A stretch of DNA of 64,000 bases from Acidimicrobiia bacterium. GTDB lineage: Bacteria; Actinomycetota; Acidimicrobiia; Spongiisociales; UBA5794. Made by a program: the position numbers and the translations under genes. The stretch is taken from NCBI GenBank assembly GCA_041393965.1, contig JAWKJB010000002.1, positions 620,001 to 684,000 on the forward strand. Direction: 5' to 3'. Below, piece by piece: positions 1-7,377 of the stretch (positions within the stretch are counted from its first letter, which is position 1; the number at the start of each line of letters is the position of its first letter). The notes beneath the pieces were generated by a model. That model was not told the origin of the DNA, did not search any database, and saw only the letters and a program-made list of their open reading frames with translations.

Positions 1-744
1 CTCGCAACCCTCGGTATCGTGCCGCTCGGGTTGTCCAAGTACAACCGTGAACCGGATCTGCGAACCCACACGAATGCCGAGGCTGCCGAGGACCTCGAGA
101 TCATCCACTTCTGGGCTGAGCGCGCCTTCGATGCAGTCGGTCGCCGGATCTTCCAAGCATCCGACGAGCTCTATGTGAGGGCAGGCGTAGGAGTGCCACC
201 CGCCGCCGCGTACGAGGCGTTCGCACAGCACGAGAACGGCATCGGGATGATCCGGGCTCTCTACGACGAACTCGACGGAATCGAACGGGGACTCGACATA
301 GCGGGACCGATCGTCACGGGAGAGTGGCGCTCCGTCCCCGCCGCGCCCGCGGAGGGCTATCGCCTCCCGAAACACCTCGCGGACGATCCGGCCGTGTCCG
401 ACGGCCCCGGCGTCATCGTGACGGGTGAATACGGGGAATCGGTTCTCGAACCGCTGCTCGACCGGTTGGAGCAGCTCACCAATCGATCGGTGCGTCTGCT
501 CGTCGTGCGCAACGACTTTTTCGGGGGCAACACCGCTGTCGCCGGTCTCCTTGCAGGGGAGGACATCAAGCATCGCCTCAACGCAGACGCGGAGCCTGCT
601 GGCGCGTATGTCGTTCCCGATGTTGCGCTCGCGGCGGATCGGTTCATCGACGACATGCCGCTCGCCGAGGTTGCATCGGTCGCGAAAGCCCCGGTCGTTG
701 TCGCCGAAGCGACTGCCGCGGGCCTCATCGGGGCATTGCGGTGA
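1..744 (+). CDS. DUF512-family protein, radical SAM-associated (5' end outside window)
   Basis: The frame is open from the first base, so this is the C-terminal part of a gene that begins upstream; the GTG at 19 is probably internal. The visible 248 codons match the DUF512 C-terminal half of the PDZ-radical SAM proteins that often precede Der. Recognisable blocks are the 'ASDELYVRAG' stretch, the 'HENGIGMIR' stretch and the late 'FFGGNTAVAGLLAGEDI' segment typical of DUF512. The radical SAM cysteine motif, if present, lies outside the window. The stop overlaps the GTG start of the next gene by 4 bases, so the two are likely co-transcribed and translationally coupled. The biochemical role of the family is not settled. 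Confidence 0.85.
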   Translation, partial: LATLGIVPLGLSKYNREPDLRTHTNAEAAEDLEIIHFWAERAFDAVGRRIFQASDELYVRAGVGVPPAAAYEAFAQHENGIGMIRALYDELDGIERGLDIAGPIVTGEWRSVPAAPAEGYRLPKHLADDPAVSDGPGVIVTGEYGESVLEPLLDRLEQLTNRSVRLLVVRNDFFGGNTAVAGLLAGEDIKHRLNADAEPAGAYVVPDVALAADRFIDDMPLAEVASVAKAPVVVAEATAAGLIGALR

Positions 745-2051
745 CCCGGCGACCTGTCGTCGCCATCCTGGGGCGTCCGAATGTCGGCAAGTCGACACTC
801 GTGAACCGTATCGTCGGGCGCAAGGCAGCCGTGACCGATTCGGTTGCAGGTGTCACGAGAGACCGGCGGCAGTTCGACGCCGAATGGCTCGGTCGCGAGT
901 TCCATGTCGTCGACACGGGAGGCTGGGAAGCCCGGCCGGGGGAGGAGCTCACGGCCGACATCAGGGAACAGGCCGAGATCGCCGTCGAGACCGCCGATGT
1001 CGCGGTGTTTGTTGCTGATGCCACGACCGAGGTGACCGATGACGATCTTGGCATCGCGCGCATTCTCCAGCGTGCCGCGATCCCGTATCTCCTCGTCGCC
1101 AACAAGGCCGACTCACCGACGGTCGAAGCCGACCTGACGCACCTGTGGCGACTCGGTCTCGGCGAGCCCCTCCCGCTTTCGGCCCTTCACGGCCGCCGGA
1201 CCGGCGACTTTCTGGACCGCCTCGTTGCCGTACTTCCGGACGAAGTGGACGGCACACCTCCCGAAGAGGCACTGGCCCGTCTCGCCATCATCGGCAGACC
1301 CAATGTGGGCAAGTCGACGCTGTTGAATCGGCTCGCTGGCGAAGAACGGGTGCTCGTCTCAGATGTTCCCGGGACCACGAGGGATCCCATCAACCTGGTT
1401 CTGTCCATCGATGGGGAGCCATTCGAGGTGATCGACACGGCTGGCATCAAACGCAGGACCCGCATCAGCGACGACGCCGACTACTACTCGGTGCTTCGCG
1501 CCCATGATGTCATCCGACAGGCCGATGTGGTGCTGTTCGTCATCGACGGCCAACGCGGAGCAACGCACCAGGAACAGCGACTTGCCGAAGAAATCGTCAA
1601 GGCGGGAAAGGGGCTCGTCCTCGTCCTCAACAAGTGGGACGACCTCACCGAAGACCAGCGTCTCCATACGGAGGACTCCGTCGCCGATCGCCTCGCATTT
1701 GTTGCTTGGTCACCCGTCTTGCGGATGTCAGCCCGAACGGGGGCAAGGACCCACCGGCTCGCGAAGACCATCCGCGCCGTCCTCGAACAGCGGCGCCGGC
1801 ACATCCCCGCAGCTGAGGTGAATCGGCTGGTTCGAACGCTCCAGCAGGCACATCCTCCGCCCATCCGGAAGGGACGGAGACCGAAGATCCTCTACGCCGT
1901 GCAGGCAGAGACCGAGCCGCCCACCTTCGTCCTGTTCGTGCGAGGCGGTGACCTGGGACCCGACTACCTTCGGTTCATCGAGAACCGGCTTCGGGACACC
2001 TACGATTTCGGTGGGACACCGATCAGGATCAGAACGAGGGACAGGCACTGA
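741..2051 (+). CDS. der: Ribosome assembly GTPase Der (EngA)
   Basis: Double-domain GTPase needed for maturation of the 50S ribosomal subunit. Two complete G domains are visible. The first has its P-loop GRPNVGKST at residues 11-19, a DTGGW switch II and an NKAD base-recognition motif. The second has GRPNVGKST at about 185-193, then DTAGIKRR and NKWD. A KH-like C-terminal domain of about 115 residues follows, with the usual 'RPKILYAVQ' and 'NRLRDTYDFGGTPI' blocks. The length of 436 aa is normal. The GTG start at 741 overlaps the previous stop (GTGA), and the stop shares one base with the next ATG, so it sits in the middle of a coupled gene run. Confidence 0.97.
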   Translation: MTRRPVVAILGRPNVGKSTLVNRIVGRKAAVTDSVAGVTRDRRQFDAEWLGREFHVVDTGGWEARPGEELTADIREQAEIAVETADVAVFVADATTEVTDDDLGIARILQRAAIPYLLVANKADSPTVEADLTHLWRLGLGEPLPLSALHGRRTGDFLDRLVAVLPDEVDGTPPEEALARLAIIGRPNVGKSTLLNRLAGEERVLVSDVPGTTRDPINLVLSIDGEPFEVIDTAGIKRRTRISDDADYYSVLRAHDVIRQADVVLFVIDGQRGATHQEQRLAEEIVKAGKGLVLVLNKWDDLTEDQRLHTEDSVADRLAFVAWSPVLRMSARTGARTHRLAKTIRAVLEQRRRHIPAAEVNRLVRTLQQAHPPPIRKGRRPKILYAVQAETEPPTFVLFVRGGDLGPDYLRFIENRLRDTYDFGGTPIRIRTRDRH

Positions 2052-3571
2052 TGGACGACCGGCTCGAACAGGCGACCAAGCGGGCCCTCAGGGGTGGACC
2101 TCCCCGGTACCACGAGAAGCTCGCCGAGCAAGGCAAGCTTTTTGTGCGGGACCGAATTGCACTGCTCACCGACGATGGTTCCTTCGTCGAGGACGGCCTT
2201 TTGGCGCGCAACGACGATGAGGTTCTCGCAGCCGACGGTGTTGTAACCGGCCGGGCGCGAATCGAGGGGCGGCCGGTCATGGTCATCGCGAACGATCCAA
2301 CGGTCAAGGCCGGATCGTGGGGGAGGGTCACGGTCGAAAAGATCATTCGCGCGCTCGAAGCTGCGTACGACGAGCTGCTTCCCGTCTTCTACCTCGTCGA
2401 TTCGGCAGGGGCGCGCATCACCGACCAGATCGAGCTGTTTCCGGGACGGCGGGGTGCAGGGAACATCTTCTACAACCAGATCAGGCTCTCGGGTCGGGTT
2501 CCACAGGTGTGCTGCCTGTTCGGCCCTTCGGCGGCTGGTGGGGCGTACATCCCGTCCTTCTGTGATGTCGTCGTTATGGTCGAAGGGCGCGCGTCGATGT
2601 ACCTCGGATCGCCGCGCATGGCCGAGATGGTGGTTGGGGAGACGACCACGCTCGAAGCCATGGGAGGCGCACGCATGCACTGCGAAGTGTCCGGATGCGG
2701 CGATGCTCTCGTAGCATCCGACGAGGGTGCGATCGAATGGGCTCGGGAGTACTTCTCGTATGTGGCCGACCATTATCGGGTACGGCCAGCTGAGTGGGCA
2801 CCGGCACCGCCACCACCCGACGCTGATCTCGCTTCAATCCTTCCGGACACCCCGAGCGCTTCGTACGACATGCATCGGTTCATTGACGGCCTCGTCGACG
2901 AGGGTTCGTTCTTCCCGATCAAAGATCTCTTCGCTCCGGAACTCATCACTGGTTTTGGGCGCCTCGACGGCAAGTCGATCGGCATCGTTGCATCACAGCC
3001 CGCACATCTCGGCGGTGTGTTGTTCGTCGATTCCGCAGACAAGGCAGCCCGGTTCATGTGGCTGTGTGACGCTTTCAACATCCCGCTGTTGTTCCTCGCC
3101 GATGTCCCGGGGTTCATGATCGGTTCACAAGTCGAATCCGAGGGGATCATCCGCCACGGCGCCAAGATGCTCACCGCAATGGCCGAGGCGACGGTACCGA
3201 GGATTTCGGTGATCGTTCGCAAGGCGTACGGGGCCGGCCTGTACGCCTTTTCGGGGCCGGGATTCCGACCCGAAGCAACGATCGCGCTCCCCACGGCGGA
3301 GATCGCCGTCATGGGGCCAGAAGCCGCCATCAACGCTGTGTACTTCAACGCGATCGAAGCGCTCGAAGAGCCGCAGCGAGCCGAGTTCATCGAGGCGAAG
3401 CGAGCCGAGTACACGGAGGATGTCGATCTGTACCGTCTCGCGAGCGAGATCATCGTGGATGCGGTCGTCGATCCAACCGACCTGCGGTCCGAACTCATTC
3501 GCCGTTTCGCGATCGCTCAGCGCAAGGATCGCACCTTCTCCGGGAGACACCACGGAATCCCGCCGGTATGA
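2051..3571 (+). CDS. Acyl-CoA carboxylase carboxyltransferase subunit (propionyl/methylcrotonyl type)
   Basis: Beta (carboxyltransferase) subunit of a biotin-dependent acyl-CoA carboxylase, which moves the carboxyl group from biotin to an acyl-CoA. Both crotonase-like halves are present. The N-terminal half has 'SAGARITDQIELFPGRRGAGNIFYNQ' (split here by domain, about residues 118-143) and the 'GPSAAGGAYIPSFCDVVVMV' block. The C-terminal half has 'FLADVPGFMIGSQVE' and 'ALPTAEIAVMGPEAAINAVY'. At 506 aa it has the usual size. Sequence alone does not separate propionyl-, methylcrotonyl- or other acyl-CoA specificity, and no biotin carboxylase gene is seen in the window. ATG at 2051 overlaps the der stop by one base (TGATG). 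Confidence 0.93.
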   Translation: MDDRLEQATKRALRGGPPRYHEKLAEQGKLFVRDRIALLTDDGSFVEDGLLARNDDEVLAADGVVTGRARIEGRPVMVIANDPTVKAGSWGRVTVEKIIRALEAAYDELLPVFYLVDSAGARITDQIELFPGRRGAGNIFYNQIRLSGRVPQVCCLFGPSAAGGAYIPSFCDVVVMVEGRASMYLGSPRMAEMVVGETTTLEAMGGARMHCEVSGCGDALVASDEGAIEWAREYFSYVADHYRVRPAEWAPAPPPPDADLASILPDTPSASYDMHRFIDGLVDEGSFFPIKDLFAPELITGFGRLDGKSIGIVASQPAHLGGVLFVDSADKAARFMWLCDAFNIPLLFLADVPGFMIGSQVESEGIIRHGAKMLTAMAEATVPRISVIVRKAYGAGLYAFSGPGFRPEATIALPTAEIAVMGPEAAINAVYFNAIEALEEPQRAEFIEAKRAEYTEDVDLYRLASEIIVDAVVDPTDLRSELIRRFAIAQRKDRTFSGRHHGIPPV

Positions 3572-3744
3572 GTGCATCCGACGAACGCCACCGAGGTCAG
3601 CGCGACGACGGCTCTGGTGGCAACGACCACACCGACGGCGAGGACGACCCCGGATGGCCCCTTTCGTTTCTCCTCCTCGTCACCGCCGGTGCGCTGTACC
3701 TCCTGCTTCGGCTCTTCGAGCTTGTCAGGTCCCTCGTGACATGA
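3568..3744 (+). CDS. Small single-pass membrane protein, 58 aa
   Basis: A short gene that overlaps the carboxyltransferase stop by four bases (ATGA at 3568-3571) and ends four bases before the following ATG. The product has a very acidic, Gly/Asp-rich N-terminal half (about 30 residues) followed by one hydrophobic segment, 'PLSFLLLVTAGALYLLLRLF', at about residues 35-54, and a short tail with one arginine. The tight overlap on both sides and the clean transmembrane segment argue that it is a real gene. I do not recognise a family. It could be a small carboxylase-associated or purely structural membrane peptide; its function is unknown. Confidence 0.6.
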   Translation: MSASDERHRGQRDDGSGGNDHTDGEDDPGWPLSFLLLVTAGALYLLLRLFELVRSLVT

Positions 3745-3748
3745 CGCG

Positions 3749-4588
3749 ATGAGTGCTCGCACCCACCTCGGACCCTTGGCTTTCCTTGCCGTTGTCCTCG
3801 TCATGTCGTCGTGCAGCTCGACACCGGCGGCCCCATACGAGCTTCACCACGAGTTTCGGCGGCTGTTCGCAGCGGAGGGCTCAGAGGGGGCGTTCGTCGC
3901 TGACCACATCGGGTCCGACTCGCCCCCGATCGCATACAACATCGAGCGCGCGAGAACACCAATGCCACCCGCCGAGACCTTTCGACCCCTCGCAACCCTG
4001 ATCCTTGTCGAATCGGACACCGTGTCGTCACTCGACGAACCGCTTACCTGGAACCGCGAGGGCAAGTTTGTCCAGGACTGGCACCGGGAACACTCCCTTC
4101 GTACGGCCATCGCGACCGATGCGGAGTGGCTGTACGAACAAACCGCAGACAAGATCGGTGAGGACCCCTACGAGGTCTGGATCAACCGGGTTGGCTACGG
4201 CAATGCCAATGTCAGGGGGAGCCGTGGTTCGTTCTGGATGGACGGAACGCTCCTGATCGACACTTTCGGCCAAGTCGAGTTCTTCGCACAGCTCGCGTCG
4301 GGCACCTCGCCATTCAACCCCGTCGCGGTCCGGGAGGTCATCGAGTCACTCCCACAACAGGCCGGGGAAGGCTGGACCCTCTCCTACCAGCAGGGGAGAG
4401 TGCCCGGCACAGGAACCGAGGATCGGATCGGATGGCTCGTCGGCATCCTTGACACGGGCGACGACATGTGGGCACTCGGGATGCATATGGATGTCGGTTG
4501 GGACCGGACCATCGACCCGGACAAGCGTCTGCGCTTGGCGACGGCACTCCTCGCCGAGGTGGGGATCATCTCGGGCGACGGGGGATGA
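3749..4588 (+). CDS. Class D beta-lactamase-like lipoprotein lacking the catalytic serine
   Basis: A secreted lipoprotein: hydrophobic signal peptide with lipobox ending at Cys 22 (VMSSC). The rest follows the layout of class D beta-lactamases and related penicillin-binding domains. There is a helix-cap region at 'PPAETFRPLATLILVE', a 'YGN' motif at residues 150-152, a 'GSFWMDGTLLIDTFGQVEFF' block and a final 'IGWLVGIL...MWALGMHMD' strand pair. The catalytic tetrad STFK is replaced by ETFR (residues 76-79), and the K-T-G box is replaced by G-T-G (220-222). It should therefore not acylate with beta-lactams and is probably a binding or structural derivative of the fold. It follows the small membrane protein by four bases, apparently the end of the same transcription unit. 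Confidence 0.72.
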   Translation: MSARTHLGPLAFLAVVLVMSSCSSTPAAPYELHHEFRRLFAAEGSEGAFVADHIGSDSPPIAYNIERARTPMPPAETFRPLATLILVESDTVSSLDEPLTWNREGKFVQDWHREHSLRTAIATDAEWLYEQTADKIGEDPYEVWINRVGYGNANVRGSRGSFWMDGTLLIDTFGQVEFFAQLASGTSPFNPVAVREVIESLPQQAGEGWTLSYQQGRVPGTGTEDRIGWLVGILDTGDDMWALGMHMDVGWDRTIDPDKRLRLATALLAEVGIISGDGG

Positions 4589-4610
4589 GCGTTACAGGGG
4601 TAGCCCTGGC

Positions 4611-4770
4611 CTAACCTTGCCCGAACGGGCTGTGGCGCAGTCAGGCAGCGCACTGGTCTGGGGGACCAGGGGTCGCCGGTTCAAATCCGGCCAGCCCGAC
4701 CGTGCTGGCGGCCTGCGGGGTAGCCCACGACGGTTCCGAACCTTCGACGCGTCTTTCTTTGGCGATCAGC
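4611..4770 (+). repeat. Left copy of a ~160-bp tRNA-containing direct repeat
   Basis: Bases from 'ctaacctt' at 4611 to about 4770 recur at 5481-5646. The offset is 870 bp up to about 4729 and 876 bp after a 6-bp gain in the right copy. The repeat covers about 15 bases before the tRNA-Pro gene, the whole tRNA, and about 70 bases after it, including a stretch that in the right copy encodes the first residues of the MFS transporter. In this left copy the frame breaks down soon after a T-V-P-N-L-R-R-V-F-L remnant. The pair brackets the toxin-antitoxin genes. Confidence 0.85.
4626..4699 (+). tRNA. tRNA-Pro (anticodon GGG)
   Basis: A 74-nt cloverleaf can be drawn by hand. The acceptor stem CGGGCTG/CAGCCCG (4626-4632 with 4692-4698) pairs perfectly. 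The D stem is GCGC/GCGC. The anticodon stem is CTGGT/ACCAG with loop CTGGGGG, giving anticodon GGG at 4660-4662 and G37. The T stem is GCCGG/CCGGC with loop TTCAAAT. Discriminator A73 and the C1-G72 pair fit bacterial tRNA-Pro identity. CCA is not fully encoded (CC then G). This is the intact copy of the duplicated tRNA; compare the degenerate copy at 5496. Confidence 0.95.
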
Positions 4771-4862
4771 TTGTACCCGACGAAACGCTCGTTCTCATCT
4801 TCGATGTGTTCATCGGCGATTTGTTGATCAGTGTGGGTCTTCCCATTGTCTCGTTGGTGTGG

Positions 4863-4876
4863 CACAATTGTGTACA
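4863..4876 (+). promoter_or_regulatory. Candidate antitoxin operator: CACAATTGTG palindrome plus TGTACA
   Basis: A perfect 10-bp palindrome CACAATTGTG (4863-4872) overlaps the hexamer TGTACA (4871-4876), which runs into the antitoxin ATG at 4876. YefM-type antitoxins are known to autorepress by binding palindromes with a TGTACA core, so this fits an autoregulatory operator. The overlap with the start codon suggests a leaderless or very short-leader transcript. The binding itself is inferred. Confidence 0.5.
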
Positions 4877-5145
4877 TGGCAAGTGAATCATTGCGAACAG
4901 TGCGAGACCGGTTCTCCGAATTCATCGATCGAGTGCACTCACACCACGAACGCGTGACTGTCACCAGGAACGGAACGCCGGCTGCCGTGCTCATCAGCCC
5001 CGAGGATCTCGAGTCGCTCGAAGAAACCGCTGCGGTGCTTGGGGACTCCGATGCAGTCGCGGAACTCGTCGACGCGCATCGTGCTTATCTCGAAGGTGAT
5101 GTGGTCCGAGGTGTCGACGCGGTCAAGGCATTGCGGCCTCGGTGA
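4876..5145 (+). CDS. Phd/YefM-family antitoxin
   Basis: An 89-aa protein of the prevent-host-death/YefM family. The N-terminal half folds as the DNA-binding Phd domain, with 'SLRTVRDRFSEFIDRVHSHHERVTVTRNGTPAAVLISPEDLESLEET' (given here as two halves around His-Glu) as its signature. The acidic C-terminal third would wrap and neutralise the toxin. An upstream GTG at 4831 is possible but would cover the operator; the ATG at 4876 gives the normal family length. The last codon overlaps the toxin start by four bases (GTGA), the usual coupling. The module lies between two tRNA-Pro copies, which hints at acquisition or duplication at this site. Confidence 0.88.
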   Translation: MASESLRTVRDRFSEFIDRVHSHHERVTVTRNGTPAAVLISPEDLESLEETAAVLGDSDAVAELVDAHRAYLEGDVVRGVDAVKALRPR

Positions 5146-5420
5146 CCGAACCGATCTATGAGATCGTCGTAGCCGCTCCTGCAGCGCGGGTGATCAGGGA
5201 GACGCTCCCGGAAGCGGTCGCGTTTGCGGTCATTGACTTCATCACCGGTCCCCTTCGTGAGAATCCGCGTCGGGTTGGCGCGGCGCTTCGCAACGAATTG
5301 GGCGGAATCTGGAGCGCTCGGCGTGGTACCTACCGCATTCTGTACCGGATTGATGTTCGCCGGCGAGAGGTCATCGTTCTCCGTGTGGGACATCGCCGCG
5401 ATATCTACCGCACACGCTGA
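5142..5420 (+). CDS. RelE/ParE-superfamily toxin
   Basis: A 92-aa RelE-fold toxin, most likely a ribosome-dependent mRNA endonuclease. Family hallmarks are the N-terminal strand 'YEIVVAAPAARVI', a long helix, 'ENPRRVGAALRNELGGIWSARRGTYRILYRID' in the centre (a basic strand-loop-strand with several arginines) and the closing 'VIVLRVGHRRDIY'. The conserved basic residues and final tyrosine needed for RNA cleavage in RelE-like toxins are present, so it looks active. GTG start at 5142 overlaps the antitoxin stop. It is transcribed with, and presumably repressed through, the antitoxin. Confidence 0.88.
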   Translation: MTEPIYEIVVAAPAARVIRETLPEAVAFAVIDFITGPLRENPRRVGAALRNELGGIWSARRGTYRILYRIDVRRREVIVLRVGHRRDIYRTR

Positions 5421-5480
5421 CGAATGCCACGCATGAGTCCAGTCATTCCCGAACACGGACTTGGTGACGGATGACCTTGT

Positions 5481-5646
5481 CTAACCTTACCCCAACGAGC
5501 TGTGGCGCAGTCAGGCAGCGCACTGGTCTGGAGGACCAGGGGTCGCCGGTTCAAATCCGGCCAGCCCGACCGTGCTGGCGGCCTGTGGGGTAGCCCATGT
5601 CCACAACGGTTCCGAACCTTCGACGCGTTTTTTTGGCCGTCAGCTT
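5481..5646 (+). repeat. Right copy of the tRNA-containing direct repeat
   Basis: Right-hand partner of the 4611-4770 repeat. Differences include G to A changes in the acceptor stem and the anticodon, and a 6-bp gain near 5600. The last 50 bases form the start of the MFS transporter gene, whose ATG at 5597 lies inside the repeat. Confidence 0.85.
5496..5569 (+). pseudogene. Degenerate tRNA-Pro copy with anticodon GGA
   Basis: Nearly identical to the tRNA-Pro(GGG) at 4626. Two substitutions matter. The acceptor stem is CGAGCTG against CAGCCCG, leaving an A3-C70 mismatch. The anticodon loop is CTGGAGG, giving anticodon GGA (5530-5532), which reads the serine codon UCC, on an otherwise proline-type body (C1-G72, A73, G37). 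The rest of the cloverleaf is intact. It is most likely a decaying duplicate. If it were charged with proline it would be a Ser-to-Pro missense tRNA; G36, lost here, is a known ProRS determinant, so efficient charging is doubtful. Confidence 0.7.
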
Positions 5647-6973
5647 CCTCCGTTGGGTTGGGCCCGGTTTCATTGTTCCGGTACTCGTCCTCGTGCTCAC
5701 TTCGAGCGGCCTCCGTCTCGCTGAGGTCGGCGTCGTCTTCGCCGTGTATGGGGCCACGACGGTCCTGTTCGAGCTGCCAACCGGAGGACTGTCCGATGCG
5801 ATCGGCCGGAAGCCGACCCTCGTCACCGCCGGCGTCCTGTTCGTCGTGTTCGATGTCGGGGTTGTGATGGCGTCGTCCCTTCCATGGTTCGTGGCTGTCG
5901 CCGCCCTCGGAGGCGCGGGCCGTGCACTGTCGAGCGGGCCGCTCGAATCGTGGTATGTGGACTCCGCACGCGCCGTGGATCCGACACTGGTGCTTCGCAA
6001 GGATCTCTCCCTCGCCGGTGTGCTCAGCGGCGTCGCGCTCACAGCAGGAGCCTTGGCGAGTGTTGTGTTCACCAACCTCCCAGACACGCTGCTCCCGGGT
6101 TTCACCAATGTGCAGCTTCCGATCCTCGGAGCCGCTGTCGCCGACGGTGTCTTCCTGGCCGTGGTGCTCGTCACGCTGCATGAACCCGATAGGTCGCGTT
6201 CGACCCTTCGTCAGGTGATCGCCGATGTGCCGTCTGTGGTGAGGCAAGGAGTTCGGATATCGTCCCGCACACCGTCGATTCGGATCCTCCTCGGGACCAC
6301 CTTTCTCGTCGCCGTTGCCCTTGTCACCATCGAAGTGCTCTGGCAGCCGAGGTATGCCGAGATCCTCGGTGGCCCTGAGTCTGCGGCGCAGGTTGCAGGG
6401 TTCGTCGTCGCGGTCATCGCCGCCGCAAGTGTGGTTGGTTCATGGCTTGCACAGTTCCTCCCGAAGGGCCTCGCCCATCGCCCGGGCGTAGCGGCATGCG
6501 CGGTGCTGCTCGGTGGCAGTATCGGCCTCGTCGGAATGGCCAGGTCGATGAATCCTTGGATGCTTGGCGGATTGTTGTTCGTCGTGTATGTGTTTGTGTC
6601 GCTCTCGGGAGTGCTTCGCCAGGAGATGCTGCACGAATGGGTGCCGAACGAGCAACGCAACACGATCGTGAGCGTGGACTCACTCGCCGGCCAACTCGGA
6701 AATGTGGGAGCATCACTGCTGCTGATCCCGATCGCCGGCGCGACGAGCATCGCCGTCGGCTGGATCCTTGGTGCGGTGGCCATGGCCCTGTCAGCGATGC
6801 TTGTTGCGTTCGCACGAATGCCGAACCATTTCGGTTCCTTACCCCACACTGCGGTCGGATCGACCAACCAGGACCCGCCCGATTCTCTGAAGTATCGGAC
6901 CGAAGAACCGTATGGTGTCGAGATCGAACCGTCGGCTGGTGCCGACATCGACACAAGGAGCGACACACCGTGA
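5597..6973 (+). CDS. MFS transporter
   Basis: A 458-aa major facilitator superfamily protein with about 12 membrane segments. The A-motif-like loop between TM2 and TM3 reads 'GGLSDAIGRKPTL' (about residues 66-78). A hydrophilic tail of about 50 residues follows TM12. The substrate cannot be told from sequence; drug efflux or metabolite export are both possible. The ATG at 5597 is only 27 bases beyond the degenerate tRNA and lies inside the duplicated segment, so its expression signals may have been disturbed by the duplication. The stop overlaps the next GTG (GTGA at 6970), suggesting coupling to the DUF6941-like gene. Confidence 0.85.
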   Translation: MSTTVPNLRRVFLAVSFLRWVGPGFIVPVLVLVLTSSGLRLAEVGVVFAVYGATTVLFELPTGGLSDAIGRKPTLVTAGVLFVVFDVGVVMASSLPWFVAVAALGGAGRALSSGPLESWYVDSARAVDPTLVLRKDLSLAGVLSGVALTAGALASVVFTNLPDTLLPGFTNVQLPILGAAVADGVFLAVVLVTLHEPDRSRSTLRQVIADVPSVVRQGVRISSRTPSIRILLGTTFLVAVALVTIEVLWQPRYAEILGGPESAAQVAGFVVAVIAAASVVGSWLAQFLPKGLAHRPGVAACAVLLGGSIGLVGMARSMNPWMLGGLLFVVYVFVSLSGVLRQEMLHEWVPNEQRNTIVSVDSLAGQLGNVGASLLLIPIAGATSIAVGWILGAVAMALSAMLVAFARMPNHFGSLPHTAVGSTNQDPPDSLKYRTEEPYGVEIEPSAGADIDTRSDTP

Positions 6974-7377
6974 AGCTGACATCAGCGATGCTCTGTGATG
7001 CTGCCCAGGTCCAGTCAGGCAAACTGTTCGTCCTCGGAGGCGGCTTCGACACGATCAGCGTTCGGTCCCTGCCGGCAACACATCGGAGTCTCTCCCTCGC
7101 GATGGTTGCCGAGGTCGATGCGGAGGACCGCCAGCATGACCTCGAACTATCGATCACGCTCGTGGACGAGGACGGATCCGATGTCGGGGTCAAGGCAACC
7201 GGCCGTCTTCGGGTCGGGACACCGCCGAACCTTCCCGCTGGCGAGCCGAGCCTCATCCCGATTGTGAGCCCCTTTCACAACATCACCTTCCCGGAAGCCA
7301 AGGGCTACTCGTTTCAAGTGAGCCTCAACGGCGAAGAGCTTGGCAGGGTGAGATTCCGGGTGGTCCTGATCTCTTGA
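6970..7377 (+). CDS. DUF6941-like conserved protein
   Basis: 135 aa, soluble and probably all-beta. It begins 'KLTSAMLCDAAQVQSGKLFVLGGGFDTI', which resembles actinobacterial proteins annotated DUF6941, whose function is unknown. Later blocks are 'LELSITLVDEDGSDVG' and 'HNITFPEAKGYSFQVSLNGE', suggesting a small beta-sandwich. GTG at 6970 overlaps the MFS stop by 4 bases, and its own stop overlaps the TTG start of pgsA in the same way. The longer frame reaching back to 6442 overlaps the MFS gene out of frame and was not used. Confidence 0.65.
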   Translation: MKLTSAMLCDAAQVQSGKLFVLGGGFDTISVRSLPATHRSLSLAMVAEVDAEDRQHDLELSITLVDEDGSDVGVKATGRLRVGTPPNLPAGEPSLIPIVSPFHNITFPEAKGYSFQVSLNGEELGRVRFRVVLIS

